A stretch of DNA of 64,000 bases from Triatoma infestans (lineage: Eukaryota; Arthropoda; Insecta; Hemiptera; Reduviidae), in contig JAAEAF010000099.1 of NCBI GenBank assembly GCA_011037195.1, forward strand, positions 186,001 through 250,000, in the 5' to 3' direction. The notes beneath the pieces were generated by a model. The model was not told the DNA's origin. It saw only the letters and a list, made by a program, of their open reading frames with translations, and searched no databases. Below are positions 10,336-22,010 of this stretch, piece after piece (within the stretch, counting starts at the first letter, position 1; each line of letters begins with the position of its first letter). A program made the position numbers and the translations under genes.

Positions 10336-12050
10336 TAGCAGACGCCTTATCACGGAATCCCCCAGACGAACAGAATGTAAACGCAGTAGAAACCTCTCCT
10401 CCGAGTCCAAACCCAGACGAAGTCCTAAACGAATTCTTATCTGCCCCTTCTCCTGAAAATAGCGACGACATCCTCGAAGACCTCGGCAGAGCCCTAAATA
10501 TTACAGCCGACGATGACAACGAAAGCTTACAGACCCAACATTCTCAGGAATCCTCTAACAGCCAAATTAAGATAATAGATGACAAAACCCGCTGTATTAA
10601 CGTGGAGAAATTTCAAATTGTCCTGACCCGCGGTAACCCGGAGACGAAAATCCCAATAGACAGACCCTTCAACAAAACTAGATATAACTGGTACACGAGG
10701 TACCCTTACTCTAACGACATTGAAGAATACTGCCTAGAGTACTTCCAACCTAACCACACATACGGCGTCCTATGCTCACCCCCAATCGAAAACTCAATTG
10801 ACGAACAAATCTACGACCAAATCTTTGCCCACCTGACAGACATAGTAAAAGAAAAGTTTCCTACGGTCAAACTCAAGCGATACTACACCAAAAGACTTGA
10901 CGTAACTGACACCTCAGAGCAGGAAGAAATAATCCTAAACCGACATGTGGGCAAGACCGCACATAGAGGTATTCATGAGGTGTACAACAACTTATCGCAG
11001 CGATACTACTGGCCCAAGATGTTAGAATTAATAACAAAGACAATTAACAATTGCGCCCTCTGCAAAGAGGTAAAGTACGAACGGAGACTAATAAGACAAG
11101 TCTATGAAATCACCCCTACTCCTTCCAAACTTTTCGAGAGACTACAAGGGGACATACTACACTATGACGGAAAACAAATTTTCACACTGATAGACTGCTT
11201 CTCCAAAAGACTATACGGACAGGTAATCAGGATCTCCTCTGCTAATGAAATCGTAACCGCTCTAGAACACTACTTAAGCCTATTCCCTTGCCCTAAGACA
11301 ATCCAATTTGACAACGGCACGGAGTTTAAGAACGGACTAGTTGAGAATTTTCTAAAATACAATAACATAGACACCCACTTTACTACGCCAAACCATTCAG
11401 ACTCCAACGGACTAATAAACCGAGCCCATTCAACGCTAATTGAAATTATGAACATAGTAAAACACGGAAAAGACTACCCCCTCAACAAAACTCTAAGACT
11501 TGGATTAATAGCCTACAATAACGCCATCGTCTCAAACCTAAAATTGACACCAAACGACATCACCTTTGGAATACCAACTACCACTTACGCGCAAGACCTG
11601 ATTTTAGAACAGAAAGTTAAAGAATACCATGAAGACAGGGAATTGGTAGCCCGCGCTATTAAAGAAATTACCGAAAAAGAAAAAGAAACACGGACTAATA
11701 GACTAAACCAGACCAGAGAAAATATAGAAATTCCGGAAGGCGAAATTTACATACGTGACAAACAGTATGGCAAAGCCAAGCCAAAATTTAAAAGAGGGAA
11801 CTATACTCAAAAAACTAAATTAGTAACCACGCAAAAGAAATCTTTTAAAGTGCATCCTAATCTATTAAAAAGACCAAGAAAACGTACACAGCAAACTCTT
11901 CCTGTTACAGATAAGAACAATGACTCACGCATCCCACATGCTGACGGCAATAATACGCATACTACAACTGCTGACGGCGGGGAATGTAGCCACCAGCCTA
12001 GAGATAACAGATCTGACTCAGGGGCCGGGAATTCTACCCGTTACACTTGA
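10300..12050 (+). pseudogene. errantivirus-like pol part 4: integrase
   Basis: The open frame begins at 10272, but the homologous part starts near 10300 with YVQGKSNVVADALSR, the end of RNase H. The HHCC zinc domain (HVGKTAHRG ... CALC) lies at 10944-11062, and the catalytic core has D in LIDCFSKR and D in FDNGTEF. At the expected third position, 35 residues after the second Asp, the codon is AAC (Asn, NGLINRAHSTL) where the family has Glu. The C-terminus overlaps env by about 130 bp in another frame, as in gypsy. Confidence 0.9.
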
Positions 12051-13507
12051 CCCAGTTTACGTCATAGACAGATACTATACTTTTATACACGTTACCGACA
12101 TACAATTAGTAGACATTGAATTAGATAAAATTTATCACATCATCAGCACTACCTATCAGCACAACCGGACAGCACAGATAAAGTCACTCTTCAAATACTA
12201 TCACTATCTTCGCAACAAACTAGACCATTTAACAGTTAATAAATCTCGGCCTAAACGCGGACTTATTAACGGCCTAGGTAAGGCCATATCCTGGCTAACT
12301 GGGATCATGGACAGCGACGACAAGGAACGGTATGACAAAATTATAAACACTATAGAACGCAACAGTTTTCATCTCGAAAACAATCTCAAAAACCAGATGG
12401 CAATAAACAAGCGCGTAATCGAAGAATTCAATCACGACATACAAATTATACGAACTAACAATGACAAAATGACAACCTTCTTCTCCAACCCTATAATTAG
12501 CCAAGTTGAACTAAATCAGCAATTCAATTCGATCCTCTTTAACCTGGTCCTTATCGGCAACCATATTGACGACATGGAAAACTCTCTGGATTTCTGTAAA
12601 TTAAACACCATACATTCTAGCACCTTCTCTCTCAAAGATCTCGAGTCACTACAAAAATCCCACAATATAACGTTCGCAACAGCAGACATCGAGGCACTTT
12701 GGCAATTAAGCAATGTACACTGCTCAATAAAAACCTGGAATATCTACTACTTCATTAGCGTTTCCCTAAAAACCTCTTCCTTCGAAACGTACTTCCTCTT
12801 ATCCTACCCTATAGAAAAAGACAACCACCTTATGACAATTCACGTCCACCCACCTTTGATCCTACACATCCAAGATGAGTTATTTACAGCCACCTGTGAA
12901 GACATCAACGGTGCCATGTACTGCCACAACAAGACCAGCGTCCAGGACGACTGTATTCGCCAAATCATAACCAACATCAACCTCTCAGCATGCAAGACAG
13001 TATACACGTCAAGCGCGCCATTTATCAAATATATCTCCCTTATAGACCACTTCTTAACGTTCAGGACCAACAGGATCGTGATAAGCAAAGACAACCGTAA
13101 CGACACCATATTCTTGACCAACACTAGCCTTATAAAAGTAAACAAAGACGAGACCTTACTGGACAGCAAAGCCATACCGATATACAAGGATTCCAGGAGC
13201 ATCGCAATCACTACGCAAGTGTTCTCTCTCACACGTCAACAGGAACATATCGTTCGAAGACCTCCACAGAATCAATTTAAAAATGGACCCACTGGAACTA
13301 CTAGAAGACGTACCCAGTGACTCGACGCATCTCTATTATCTTATTATCCTTCCAATACTTCTACTACTGTCGCTCCTCCTGTATGTTTTCTATGTCCTCA
13401 GAAAGAAGGCAAATTCAGGCTCAGCAGAAGGAGACCAGCTACAACCTACATCTCGACAGATCTACCCTGGACTCCCGTGCCAATTGTCGCCGGAGCTCCA
13501 AACTTAA
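11920..13507 (+). pseudogene. errantivirus-like env, frameshifted before the membrane anchor
   Basis: Envelope glycoprotein gene, expressed in relatives from a spliced RNA. The frame at 11920-13320 has a hydrophobic N-terminus that could be a signal peptide, a furin-type site RPKR at residues 110-113 followed by a Gly-rich hydrophobic stretch (fusion-peptide position), and several Asn-X-Ser/Thr sites. This is the arrangement shared with baculovirus F proteins. One extra A in a short A-run near 13280 shifts the frame, so the transmembrane segment and basic cytoplasmic tail are read from the second frame (13283-13507). As it stands the product would lack its anchor. Described only; no restored protein is given. 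Confidence 0.88.
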
Positions 13508-13516
13508 GGAGGGAGG
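13506..13516 (+). promoter_or_regulatory. gypsy-type polypurine tract
   Basis: AAGGAGGGAGG directly before the 3' LTR, the plus-strand primer site. Confidence 0.9.
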
Positions 13517-13755
13517 AGTTATGACACATCTATAGAAAATTACCAGTGCTACGTCAGCAGCAGCCTACAGGATATAAATACCCCCACCGGCCAGCAGGCA
13601 GGCAGTCCTCAGCTCGCCACCGTACTGTTCGCATCTAAGTTCTTATATATATTGAGTGCATTATAGTAACTTGTGTATTGTGTTAAACTATTATTGTAAC
13701 TTCATGTCAAATAAATCTTTTTAAAAAGTAACTTCCGGGTCCTTAAACCATAACT
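13517..13755 (+). repeat. gypsy-type 3' LTR
   Basis: 239 bp, same ends as the 5' LTR, with TATAAATA at 13573-13580 and the same poly(A) signal region. It is followed by the TTGA target copy and the resumed copia integrase. Confidence 0.93.
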
Positions 13756-14950
13756 TTGATGATTTTAGTAAAATTGCAGTTGTTTATTGCATTAAACATA
13801 AAAGTGATGTTTATGATAGATTTGTGGAATATATTAAATTAATAGAAAACCAGACAAATAAAAGGATTAAAGAAATTAGGGCTGACAATGGAAGTGAATA
13901 CATTAATAAATGTTTTTATGACTTAGCAAAAGATAAAGGTATTTTGTTAAAGCCGGGTCCTCCATATACACGAATTAAACGGAGTGGCTGAACGTTTTAA
14001 TAGGACCACAATGAGTAGAGCTCGATGTCTTCTATCAGAAGCTAAACTGAATAAAAGTTACTGGCCTGAATGCATTTATACTGCTGCATATCTTGGTAAT
14101 AGATTACTTACTAACACTGTAATTCGAAAGACTCCGTATGAAATATTTTTTGGAATAAAATCAAATCTGACAAATTTAAAGATTTTTGGGTCTACAGCCT
14201 TTGTTAGAATTCCAGAAGAGTGCCGTTCATCAAAGTTAAATCCTAAAGCAAGAAAGGGAATTTTAGTGGGATACACTGATACAGGTTACAGAATATTGAT
14301 TGATGAAAAAGTAATTATCTCAAGGCATGTGCAATTTGTTGAAAACAATCATTTCATCAAAGCAAAAGAAAATGAAGATGAGTCAAGTGAAGAAACTGAT
14401 ACTGGAAATTCTGTTCCTGACAAAAGTAAAGAAGAATATTTAAGAGAAGAAGAAGAAACTAATACTTCTAGACCAAAAAGGGATATTAAGCTTCCAAAAA
14501 GATTCGATGATCACATTGTTTATGTCAATTTTAGTAATGTTCCCAAAACATATAATGAAGCACTCGACTCCTCTGATTCAAGAAATTGGAAGAAAGCAAT
14601 GGACAAGGAAATCAAAAGTCTGGAAGAAAATAATACTTGGGAAATTGTAGATGAACCAGATGGAAAAAGAATTATTGAAGTAAAATGGATCTACCGGTTG
14701 AAATCTAATGGTGAATACAAAGCAAGAGTTGTTGCTAAGGAGTTCCAACAAGCATATAGTGAAAATGAAGAAATATATTCGCCTGTAGCAAGGATGACGA
14801 CCCTTAAAGTATTACTATCTACCTCTTGTGTCCGTGGATGGCAATTGAACAAATGGATGTTGAAACGGCATTTCTTAATGGCCGCATTAAGTCTGAAGTA
14901 TACATATATCCACCTGAAGGTTATGATATTGGATTAAATAAGGTATGCTT
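13756..14950 (+). pseudogene. copia integrase end and RT start
   Basis: Directly after the gypsy element the copia frame continues. It carries the second integrase Asp in RADNGSEY. A frame change near 13972 then leads into the long frame at 13984-14937 with VAERFNRTT (integrase Glu), the integrase C-terminal region (KLNPKARKGILVGY) and the RT N-terminus (NNTWEIVDEPDGKRII, WIYRLKSNGEYKARVVAKEF, YSPVAR). The frame is lost at about 14835, just before motif A. Confidence 0.93.
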
Positions 14951-15413
14951 ATTAAGAAAATCATTATATGGTCTAAGAGAGAGTCCACGTGACTGGTATG
15001 AATGTTTTTATGATTTTATGGCAAGCATAAATTTTACTAGATCAGATTATGATTACTGTTTGTTTACAGGTAGCATTAATGATAATATAATACGTATTAT
15101 TCTCTATGTTGATGACTTATTACTTTTTGGGAACAATATTGATGTAGTTAAAAGTAAATTGAATAAATGCTTTCGTATGAAAGACTTAGGAAAAATAAAG
15201 CAATATTTAGGCATTGACATAAATTATAATGTTGATGAGAGAAGGATGACCCTGAGCCAAGAAAAATATATTAAGGATGTATCTGAAGAATACAAAGTTG
15301 TTGATTCAAGAAAATTCGATACACCCATGGAGATAAACTTGAAGTTAGAACCAGCTGAAGAAGTAAGGTCAAATTTAAAATACAGGAATTTACTTGGATC
15401 TCTATTTATATAG
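14838..15413 (+). pseudogene. copia RT catalytic part
   Basis: Conserved copia RT blocks in order: EQMDVETAFLNG (motif A with catalytic Asp), KSLYGLRESPRDWYE, DYCLFT and IILYVDDLLLFG (motif C, YVDD). Both catalytic motifs are intact. The frame closes at 15413 by a one-base change inside LLGSL. Confidence 0.94.
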
Positions 15414-16027
15414 CAAATGGAACTCGTCCTGATGTGTCCTATGCAGTAAACTACCTAAGTCGTTTCCAAAGCATCTATGATGATACGCACTACAAATATG
15501 CATTACGAGTATTGAAATATCTCTACCAAACTCGATATTTAACTTTAACTTATACTCCTGATTTTGATGAAGAAATAGATGCTTTTGTGGATGCAGATTG
15601 GGCTGCAGATCATGACAGAAAATCCACCACTGGATGTTTGATAAGAGTCTTTGGAAATCCGATAATGTGGAAGTCACAAAAACAGAAGATTGTCTCTCGT
15701 GCATCTACCCATGCGGAATTCTACACCCTTGCTGATTGTGTGGAAGAGGTTCTACCTGTGAGAGGAATTCTTGGAGAAATAGGTATCATGGTGAAGGATC
15801 CTGTAAGTGTTAATGAAAACAACTCAGGTGCAATTGCTTTGGCACCAAAGGGTAAATTTTGCAAAAACTCAAAACATATAGACATTAGTTTTCATTTTGT
15901 TCATGATTATGTTAGAAAGGGAGTTGAAAAGATTGGGACTGATGATCAAATTGCTGATATTTTTACAAAAGCCTTGCCTAAGGTTAAATTGATGAAATTT
16001 AGAACATTATTGCAATTAACCTTGTGA
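15405..16027 (+). pseudogene. copia RT end and RNase H
   Basis: Continues with TRPDVSYAVNYLSRF and RNase H blocks DAFVDADWAADHDRKSTTG, RASTHAEFYTLAD and NSKHIDISFHFVHDYV. The usual Asp of the ...DN-S/Q-GAI block reads as Asn-Glu-Asn-Asn (VNENNSGAIAL), so one RNase H carboxylate position may be changed. A natural stop lies at 16025-16027, about 90 bp before the 3' LTR. Confidence 0.92.
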
Positions 16028-16109
16028 ATTGTTTTCATTTTTGTGTAATTTTTTTATCTGTTCTTTTTTGTGGAAATTTCTATTTGGGGTTGTTTAAGAG
16101 TATAAAATC

Positions 16110-16118
16110 AAGGGGGTG
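16110..16118 (+). promoter_or_regulatory. copia polypurine tract
   Basis: AAGGGGGTG directly upstream of the 3' LTR. Confidence 0.8.
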
Positions 16119-16310
16119 TGTTAGAATATGATTTTATATACCTCTATTTTTACGAATGTGTCTTATCTATGATGAGGTGATTAGGAGGGCACTGGCTTTG
16201 TGTTTGTCATTGTGTGTTGTTGTGTTTTGATATGGACATGTGCTATAGAAATAAATGTGGTTTATCCATCTAAAAGAGTTATATTTGTGTTTTCTATGCA
16301 TTTCCTAACA
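16119..16310 (+). repeat. copia 3' LTR
   Basis: 192 bp. Differs from the 5' LTR at four substitutions plus a one-base indel. The flank after it (GAAAG) does not match the five bases before the 5' LTR. Confidence 0.95.
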
Positions 16311-18148
16311 GAAAGTGGATAGTTCTGAAGTAGAATAGAGGACATTTTACCAACTTGAAGGCTTAGGTAAATATTCTAGACGTAACTGATCGACTGGAGG
16401 CTCCAGGAAATATAAATGAATAATTTACTTTTTAATAATAGAATAGTTATGCAAACCAACATATATCATCACCAAATGGAAAAATCTGTAAAACTTCTTT
16501 TAAAAGTTGTTGTGGGTGGTTCCGCAGAGCTGGAAAGCTGCCTAGATGTCGCTAAACCGTTACTAAACCAATTTCGAACTTACAACACATGAGCTTGGTG
16601 CCTTAATGGTAGACTAACTATCGGATGGAATCACAATCTCCTGATTTCGAAAGTTTCTAGACTTGATCTCTCACTATCTACATTATCGAAAATTGCACAG
16701 GTCTCGAAAAATTTATTTTGGCAATATTTAATTTCTTCACGAGCCTTTTCATCAAATATTAGGTTTCATATCGCCACTGCCACTCACTGCCCCTATTTTC
16801 TTTCAGCCTCCCAGAAAGCACTCACCATCTTATGCAATCCTGCTGATGTTAATTTCCAATCCCTAATGCGCCAAAGTTGCTTTCCGGAATAACCATGGCA
16901 CATTCTTAACTGAAAGTAGAAATTCTGATACAAGGGACTCAACTCAATTGGGATTCGGAGTCTATTAGGCTCCATAATGGCTTCACATTTGCATTCCCTC
17001 AGACAGGTCACGTCGCTTCCGTGAATGTCACGCCTCAGAGCCGAGCGCAAGGCAAGATATGAGAAAGCCTGATGATATGTTCGAACTAATTCAAATAAAA
17101 CTAAGAAAAAAGCATGAACCTCACCCTAGAAAAGCTGTGTTGGTGGCCCTTTCACTAACCGGCAACTACTAATCTGTCTACAATATCTTCAACCTATTCT
17201 GGAGCCATCCTTTTAATACCAGATATTCTCATGTCACTCGATGGACTAATCTTAATTCTCCCATATATTATTAATACTAGTAAACTCAGTGTTTTGAAAA
17301 TAGTACTGTAATTTTTTTTTAAATTTAGAACTAATATGGACATAATTAATTCCATACTGCAAGACTTGATATGTCGCCAATTTGTATTTTATATCCGAAG
17401 TATCATATCCTGCCATATTTCAAGATGTTTAAATTATTCATTTAGCCTCTTTAACAAGCGAATACCTTCTTTGTTCACGTTCAGATTTGTTTCAATTCAA
17501 ACATACTTTTTAAGTTCCGATTTTTTTTAAATACTTAATTCAACAAAACATTGTATTAATTATTACCTTTGTTATTAAAAATGAACAGTTCGACACGGAA
17601 CCGATATTATATATATTATTTATTTTAATAGAAGAGGCGATAGAAATAATATGTGCAGCTATTTAATTTAAATCTAATGTTGATCCCTCAAATTTTAGGC
17701 TTAATTAAGCAATTTATTATATGTTATATGACTTCTTTTTTAAATATAATTTTTGATGCTAGCAAAATTTATTTAACTTTATATATATATTATATAAATT
17801 TTATTCTGTATTTTAGATTAGAATTTTGTTTCCATATCAACTCTCATTTCAAACAATTTCATTTATTATAAACAAAATTCTTCTATCAATAAAATAACTC
17901 CTGGTCCAAATATTAAAGGGACATTTATAAAAAAGTTTACTTATTGAATTGAATTTCAAGTTTTGGTCGAGTGTGGTTGTTAAAATTAATATATGAATTT
18001 ACTAGCTGTAGTATCCTCGTTGACAGGTTTTTTTTTTTATTAAAGAGCGGCCAAAAGAATTAAATAAAAATTCTACTTATTTATTTAATACCACTAACCC
18101 AGATGCGATCTATGGAACCCCTAGTACCCCTTTTTATAATCTGGTTTT
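16311..18148. other. gene-free stretch after copia
   Basis: Mostly AT-rich. At 16509-16535 is a short match (GGTTCCGCAGAGCTGGAAAG) to the repeat seen again at 61.87 kb and, reversed, at 39.45 kb. The part at 16.75-17.1 kb is GC-richer but holds no recognisable protein in any frame. The rest, 17.3-18.1 kb, is very AT-rich. Confidence 0.5.
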
Positions 18149-18825
18149 TACTTTCTCTTACTCCTATTAAGAAGTATTGTAATCGTGTCAAATTTTCGAT
18201 ATTGAGTTTTTACCGGAAATACAGAAATCTTGAGGTCCCCTGAGTCCAAAAAAGTGGTTTTTAGAAAATGGTCTGCGTATGTATGTGAACACTATAGCTC
18301 AAAATCGAAAAATCGTAGAAAGTTCAAACTTGATATTCCGTTTAGGTATCGCCATAGGGTCCGACAGTAAGTTGTCTGTCAAAATTCCTCAGCCGCAAGT
18401 AACAACTTTACTAAATAATTTTTTCACTATTTTGCGATTTTCTCGAAAATGGCTCCAACGATTTTCTTTAAACTTTGTACAGACTAATGTCTACAATTTT
18501 TATTTGCAACATTTCTCCGGGAATATTCATTTAAGGGCACTTCTGAGGGAAGGATGGGGTTCGATTTTCCTCTAAAGTGCTATCTATCTTAGTTGATTTT
18601 ACAATGCTACCATTTAAACAGAAAATAAACAAAACCAAACTTCCGAGTTTCCAGAAAACTAGTAAACCGGAAGTGCGTTTTTACTGAACAGTTTTTTCAG
18701 TTTTCGCGATTTTCTCCATAAAAACACCGACGAATTTCATTAAATTTGGTATACTAACTATAAAATTTGTTAATTACAAGTTTGTTAACTGCAGTAAGAG
18801 AAAGTTATGTGAGGGTTTCACAGAT
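18149..18825 (+). repeat. R1 repeat, near full-length copy
   Basis: Starts at CTTTCTCTTACTCCTA and ends at AGTAAGAGAAAG plus a GTGAGGGTTTCACAG version of the usual right end. Internal marks are TTGAGTTTTTACCGGAAATA, GATTTTCTCGAAAATGGCTC and a second copy of the CGATTTTCTCC-type block near 18710. A further left-end fragment follows at about 18833-18885. Confidence 0.8.
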
Positions 18826-18885
18826 TGTTTAATTTCTCTTACTACTGCTAAAAAAGGAAGTATTGTATCCGTGTCAAATGGGACC

Positions 18886-20450
18886 AGGTATGCCAACATT
18901 TGACGTAAAATTTCTACCGACAAAGTCATAAAATTGCATTAAAATTTTACTGGCCAAATGTAGCTGGCAAAGGAACTGAAGAAGATATTTTGAGGTCATT
19001 GAATGCTCCAAGTATTGATAGAAGATTTCTAATATTCATCGAGAAAGAGCTTGAACTGTATCAGAAGACTCTTATATAGAACAGCACTGAATCCTTAGTA
19101 GATTTTGATTTCTGCAGGCTTGAGTAAATCTGCCATGAAAATTGTTAATTATAAATTTCCATCGAGAATTGAGTCTACTATCGTATTTTATGTTTATATA
19201 TACTTGTGCATTTATGGATTTGATTTATTTAGTATTGAAAACATCATTGGTGTTCATAGTTATCCATTTTCTGTATATCTTAGAACAACAATAGAGAATT
19301 AATGTATGTTCAAACGTACCCCAATCGCAGGGAAAGATTGAACACTACTTTTTAATTTTTTTTTAAATACTAAAAATCATTTCCTGAGAAATATTGAACT
19401 GTGTTATCATTTCACCTCCCTAGGCCCCCTACTTTGGTAATTAATGCACCCATAAAGGAAATGAATGCACTAATAATGAACCTGGAATCAAAGTCTAAAA
19501 CTGTTCAAAGTACCCCAGCTTACTAAATGTAATGTTTTTGAGGCGCCTTAAGCACAAAAATATAGTCTTTGGAAATACGTATATATACATACATATATAT
19601 ATATATGTGTGTGTGTGGTCAGCATAGCACAAAAAGGGATATCACAGAAAGTTCAAACTTGACATTTCGGGAGGGTTTTTCCTCCTCTTCATTTCTGAAC
19701 TCTTCTTGAAGAGAAGACTGGTTCCTTATCCCACGAAATGGTTTCGTCCCCATGAAAGGATCTGCTGTCTTTATACACCATAGTGTATATTTCAAACCTT
19801 CCATTTCAAAATGCTCTAGCATCCAAAAGAGGCTAATTCTTATGCCCAGGTCGTTAGGTTTGTCGAGGTATTCCCATACTATTTCGAACTAATAACGTGA
19901 ACTCAACTTCTGTGTGAAATTCTGCCTGGAAGATAATGGGAAACCTGGTTATTGATTGTGTAGTGTCTGGTTGTAGGCCTGTAAACCCCATACTCAGTCT
20001 CCTGGATAACTACACTATTTTATAGCTACAACTATTCCTATTTAATTAAAATTTTGGTATGATGAAGTTTTCAATTCCTTTTGCGAAAGCAGAAAAATAA
20101 TGATGGGTGAAAACCCTACTTGGCTAGCTGGTATTAAATAAATAACTAGAATTTTCATTTTATTCGTTTAAACAGAGGAGATTACTTTGTAAAATTTATG
20201 AACTATTGTGTATGTTTAATCTACAAAGAGTTTCTAATCGTCAGAAAGTGACTGCATTGATTCATTTGAAAATATGAACTTCAATTTAGTAAATAACACT
20301 GACTTTTTTTTTGTACCTTGATCTGACCAGCAGTGTAAATAAAAAAACGTAATTGAATTGTCTGATGTTACAAAGAGATCATTATTATAAAATTTAACTT
20401 TTAAAGACTAAAACTATCAATATATTGTAACAAATTTCATTTAACATATG
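18886..20450. other. repeat-rich stretch without a gene
   Basis: Contains an (AT/AC)n-(GT)n microsatellite at about 19575-19617. The microsatellite leads into the middle part of an R1 copy (GTTCAAACTTGACATTTCG near 19650). No gene recognised. Confidence 0.5.
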
Positions 20451-20554
20451 TTGGTTGGTGCAAAAAATAATTTCAGTTTTTGTTACTTTAATCTATGATC
20501 TTAGTTGGGAATTAAAGAATATTATGGCATTAAAGTAAAGTAATGCCTATTTTT

Positions 20555-20735
20555 TCAGGTGGGCTTAACGTCCAACGACCAAATTAGGTGTCGTGGACGG
20601 GGGCGGAAGCACCTACTTTACTATTAACATTTTTTAAACAAATATAAAATTTAACAGTTATACGCTGGACTCGAACTGGGGTCCTCCCACTTACAAATCC
20701 ATGCTCATAACCACTACACCAACATCCGCCCCTAT
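20555..20735 (-). repeat. tRNA-derived SINE of a second family
   Basis: Read on the minus strand it begins GGGGCGGATGTTGGTGTAGT, with an A box (GTGTAGTGGTTATGAGC) and B box (AGTTCGAGTCC) at tRNA-like spacing. The body ends in a short T/A-rich tail toward 20555 and includes CGTGGACGGGGGCGGAAGC on the plus strand. Confidence 0.65.
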
Positions 20736-20929
20736 TATGGCATTATTGATTTATAATGTTGGCTTTGTTTTTACTCTTTACTTTGGAATATTTTATGCTG
20801 TTCAACTAAAAAGAGAGAAAAATGATATAATTGAAATTTTACTGATGAATTTCGATTTGGGCATAAAACTGAGAAAACTGCTGGCAATATTAATCAAACA
20901 CGTGGCGATAGTTTCGCTTAAAGAAAAAT

Positions 20930-22010
20930 AGTTTTGGGGCAGGATAGCATAGAAGTGGTTAAGACTAATAAATACTTAGGCGTTCGATTTCGTAACTTAT
21001 TTTTAAAATGCATGTTTCGAAAGAATAAATGTGCAAAACTTGTTCAGATAGAAATTAATTCCTCTCTCAGATAACTGAAAATCAGTGAAGATATTAGGTT
21101 TTAATGCTGAAGAAAATATTTGAGATCTAATTTTAAGTGTGTGCCAAATGTGGGAGAGGGAGAGGTATATCACCTGAAGCACTCCCTGCGTCCTCTGCCA
21201 CTGCTCGCACTAGAACAGCAAATAAATGTCAGTCTTGCTCACACAAGAAAATCTGTTCAACCCAAACAGTTAATTAGCTGAGTTACTTAGTAACTCTGTT
21301 CATAAAGTATTTTTATCCTTTAATTGCGGTTCTAATTTTAATTTCAAATTGTTTATTAAAAGTAACAGATGTTCTTTTAAAAGTCCTAAATATACAAAAT
21401 ATCTTCTTTTTTTTAAATACTTTTTCTTACTGCTGTAAGAGGAAGTATCGAGTTACCAACTCGAAAACAGCAAATCCAAGGAAGTTGAACATGACACTAA
21501 GAATAGGCCCGAGAAGGTTCAAATGGACTTTTTATGGGTCCGAAATCTTTCTGCGGTGTTTCCAGGGCTGTGATAAAATCAGGTTTTACGTTTCGATTCG
21601 CAGCAAAATCAGAAGACTGATGGAGGAATACCACTGACGAAAGAGTTCATTAGGAGCCCTCGAAGAAGCTTACACTCAGCTAAGTTGTGGGTGTTAAGGA
21701 TTTATGGTTGGTCTGTTAATCAGGCACAACAGGTTAGGCAGTTTATGAGCCTAGTGTCGGATAATTTATCTTTGCCGGTTTAGCTTGACTGAGGAAGAGA
21801 CATTTGCCCATCTCCTCCACCACTGCGAGGGTCTGGCCGGAGAGAGGATTCCTCCAATTAAGAATTGAATCGCCCGCGGCGGCGAGCAGAATGGAGGCGT
21901 TGTTAGGCGGCCCGTGAGCAATAGATGCGTATGTGCTCTGAGCTAGTATTAAGTGGGAGCTTCATTTCTGCTTTTGGGTGATGGTGAAACCCCGAGGCAA
22001 ATTCCCTTTC
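20930..22010 (+). pseudogene. non-LTR retrotransposon 3' fragments
   Basis: Near 20940-20985, IEVVKTNKYLGVRF is the RT thumb block of LINE polymerases. From 21650, frames give SLHSAKLWVLRIYG-like residues and then EEETFAHLLHHCEGLAGER, the zinc-finger-like C-terminal block after RNase H. The tail contains AAATTCCCTTTCTTTATTTAATT. Stops in every frame. A related piece lies at 48.7-49.7 kb. Confidence 0.6.

Larger units (their letters stand above)
6665..13755 (+). mobile_element. gypsy-type endogenous retrovirus (errantivirus-like) nested in copia
   Basis: A 7.1-kb provirus with LTRs of 242 and 239 bp (AGTTATGACA...ATAACT), a lysine-tRNA primer site, gag, pol (protease, RT, RNase H, integrase), env and a purine tract. 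It is flanked by a 4-bp direct repeat TTGA at 6661-6664 and 13756-13759, and the copia integrase frame resumes directly after it. The gene order and the env gene with a furin-type site define the errantivirus (insect gypsy) group. All three genes have frameshifts or stops, so the copy is not functional as found. LTR divergence is about 8%. Confidence 0.96.
3980..16310 (+). mobile_element. copia-type LTR retrotransposon with nested insertions
   Basis: Complete but defective Ty1/copia element. It has 193-bp and 192-bp LTRs starting TGTTAG and ending CTAACA, a primer site immediately after the 5' LTR and a purine tract before the 3' LTR. The gene order is gag, protease, integrase, RT, RNase H, with integrase before RT as in the Copia superfamily. 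Two later insertions split it: a MITE at 4372-5162 in gag, and a gypsy-type provirus at 6665-13755 in integrase. Without them the element would be about 4.4 kb, normal for copia. At least six stops or frameshifts make it inactive. The bases flanking the LTRs (ATAAT on the left, GAAAG on the right) do not form a target duplication. Confidence 0.95.

Noticed and set aside
12840..13232. 130-codon minus-strand frame over env
   Set aside because: Antisense shadow of the env frame; no own signals.
16590..16660. tRNA-like stretch (TGGTGCCTTAATGGTAGAC)
   Set aside because: Only a loose A-box resemblance and no B box at the right spacing.
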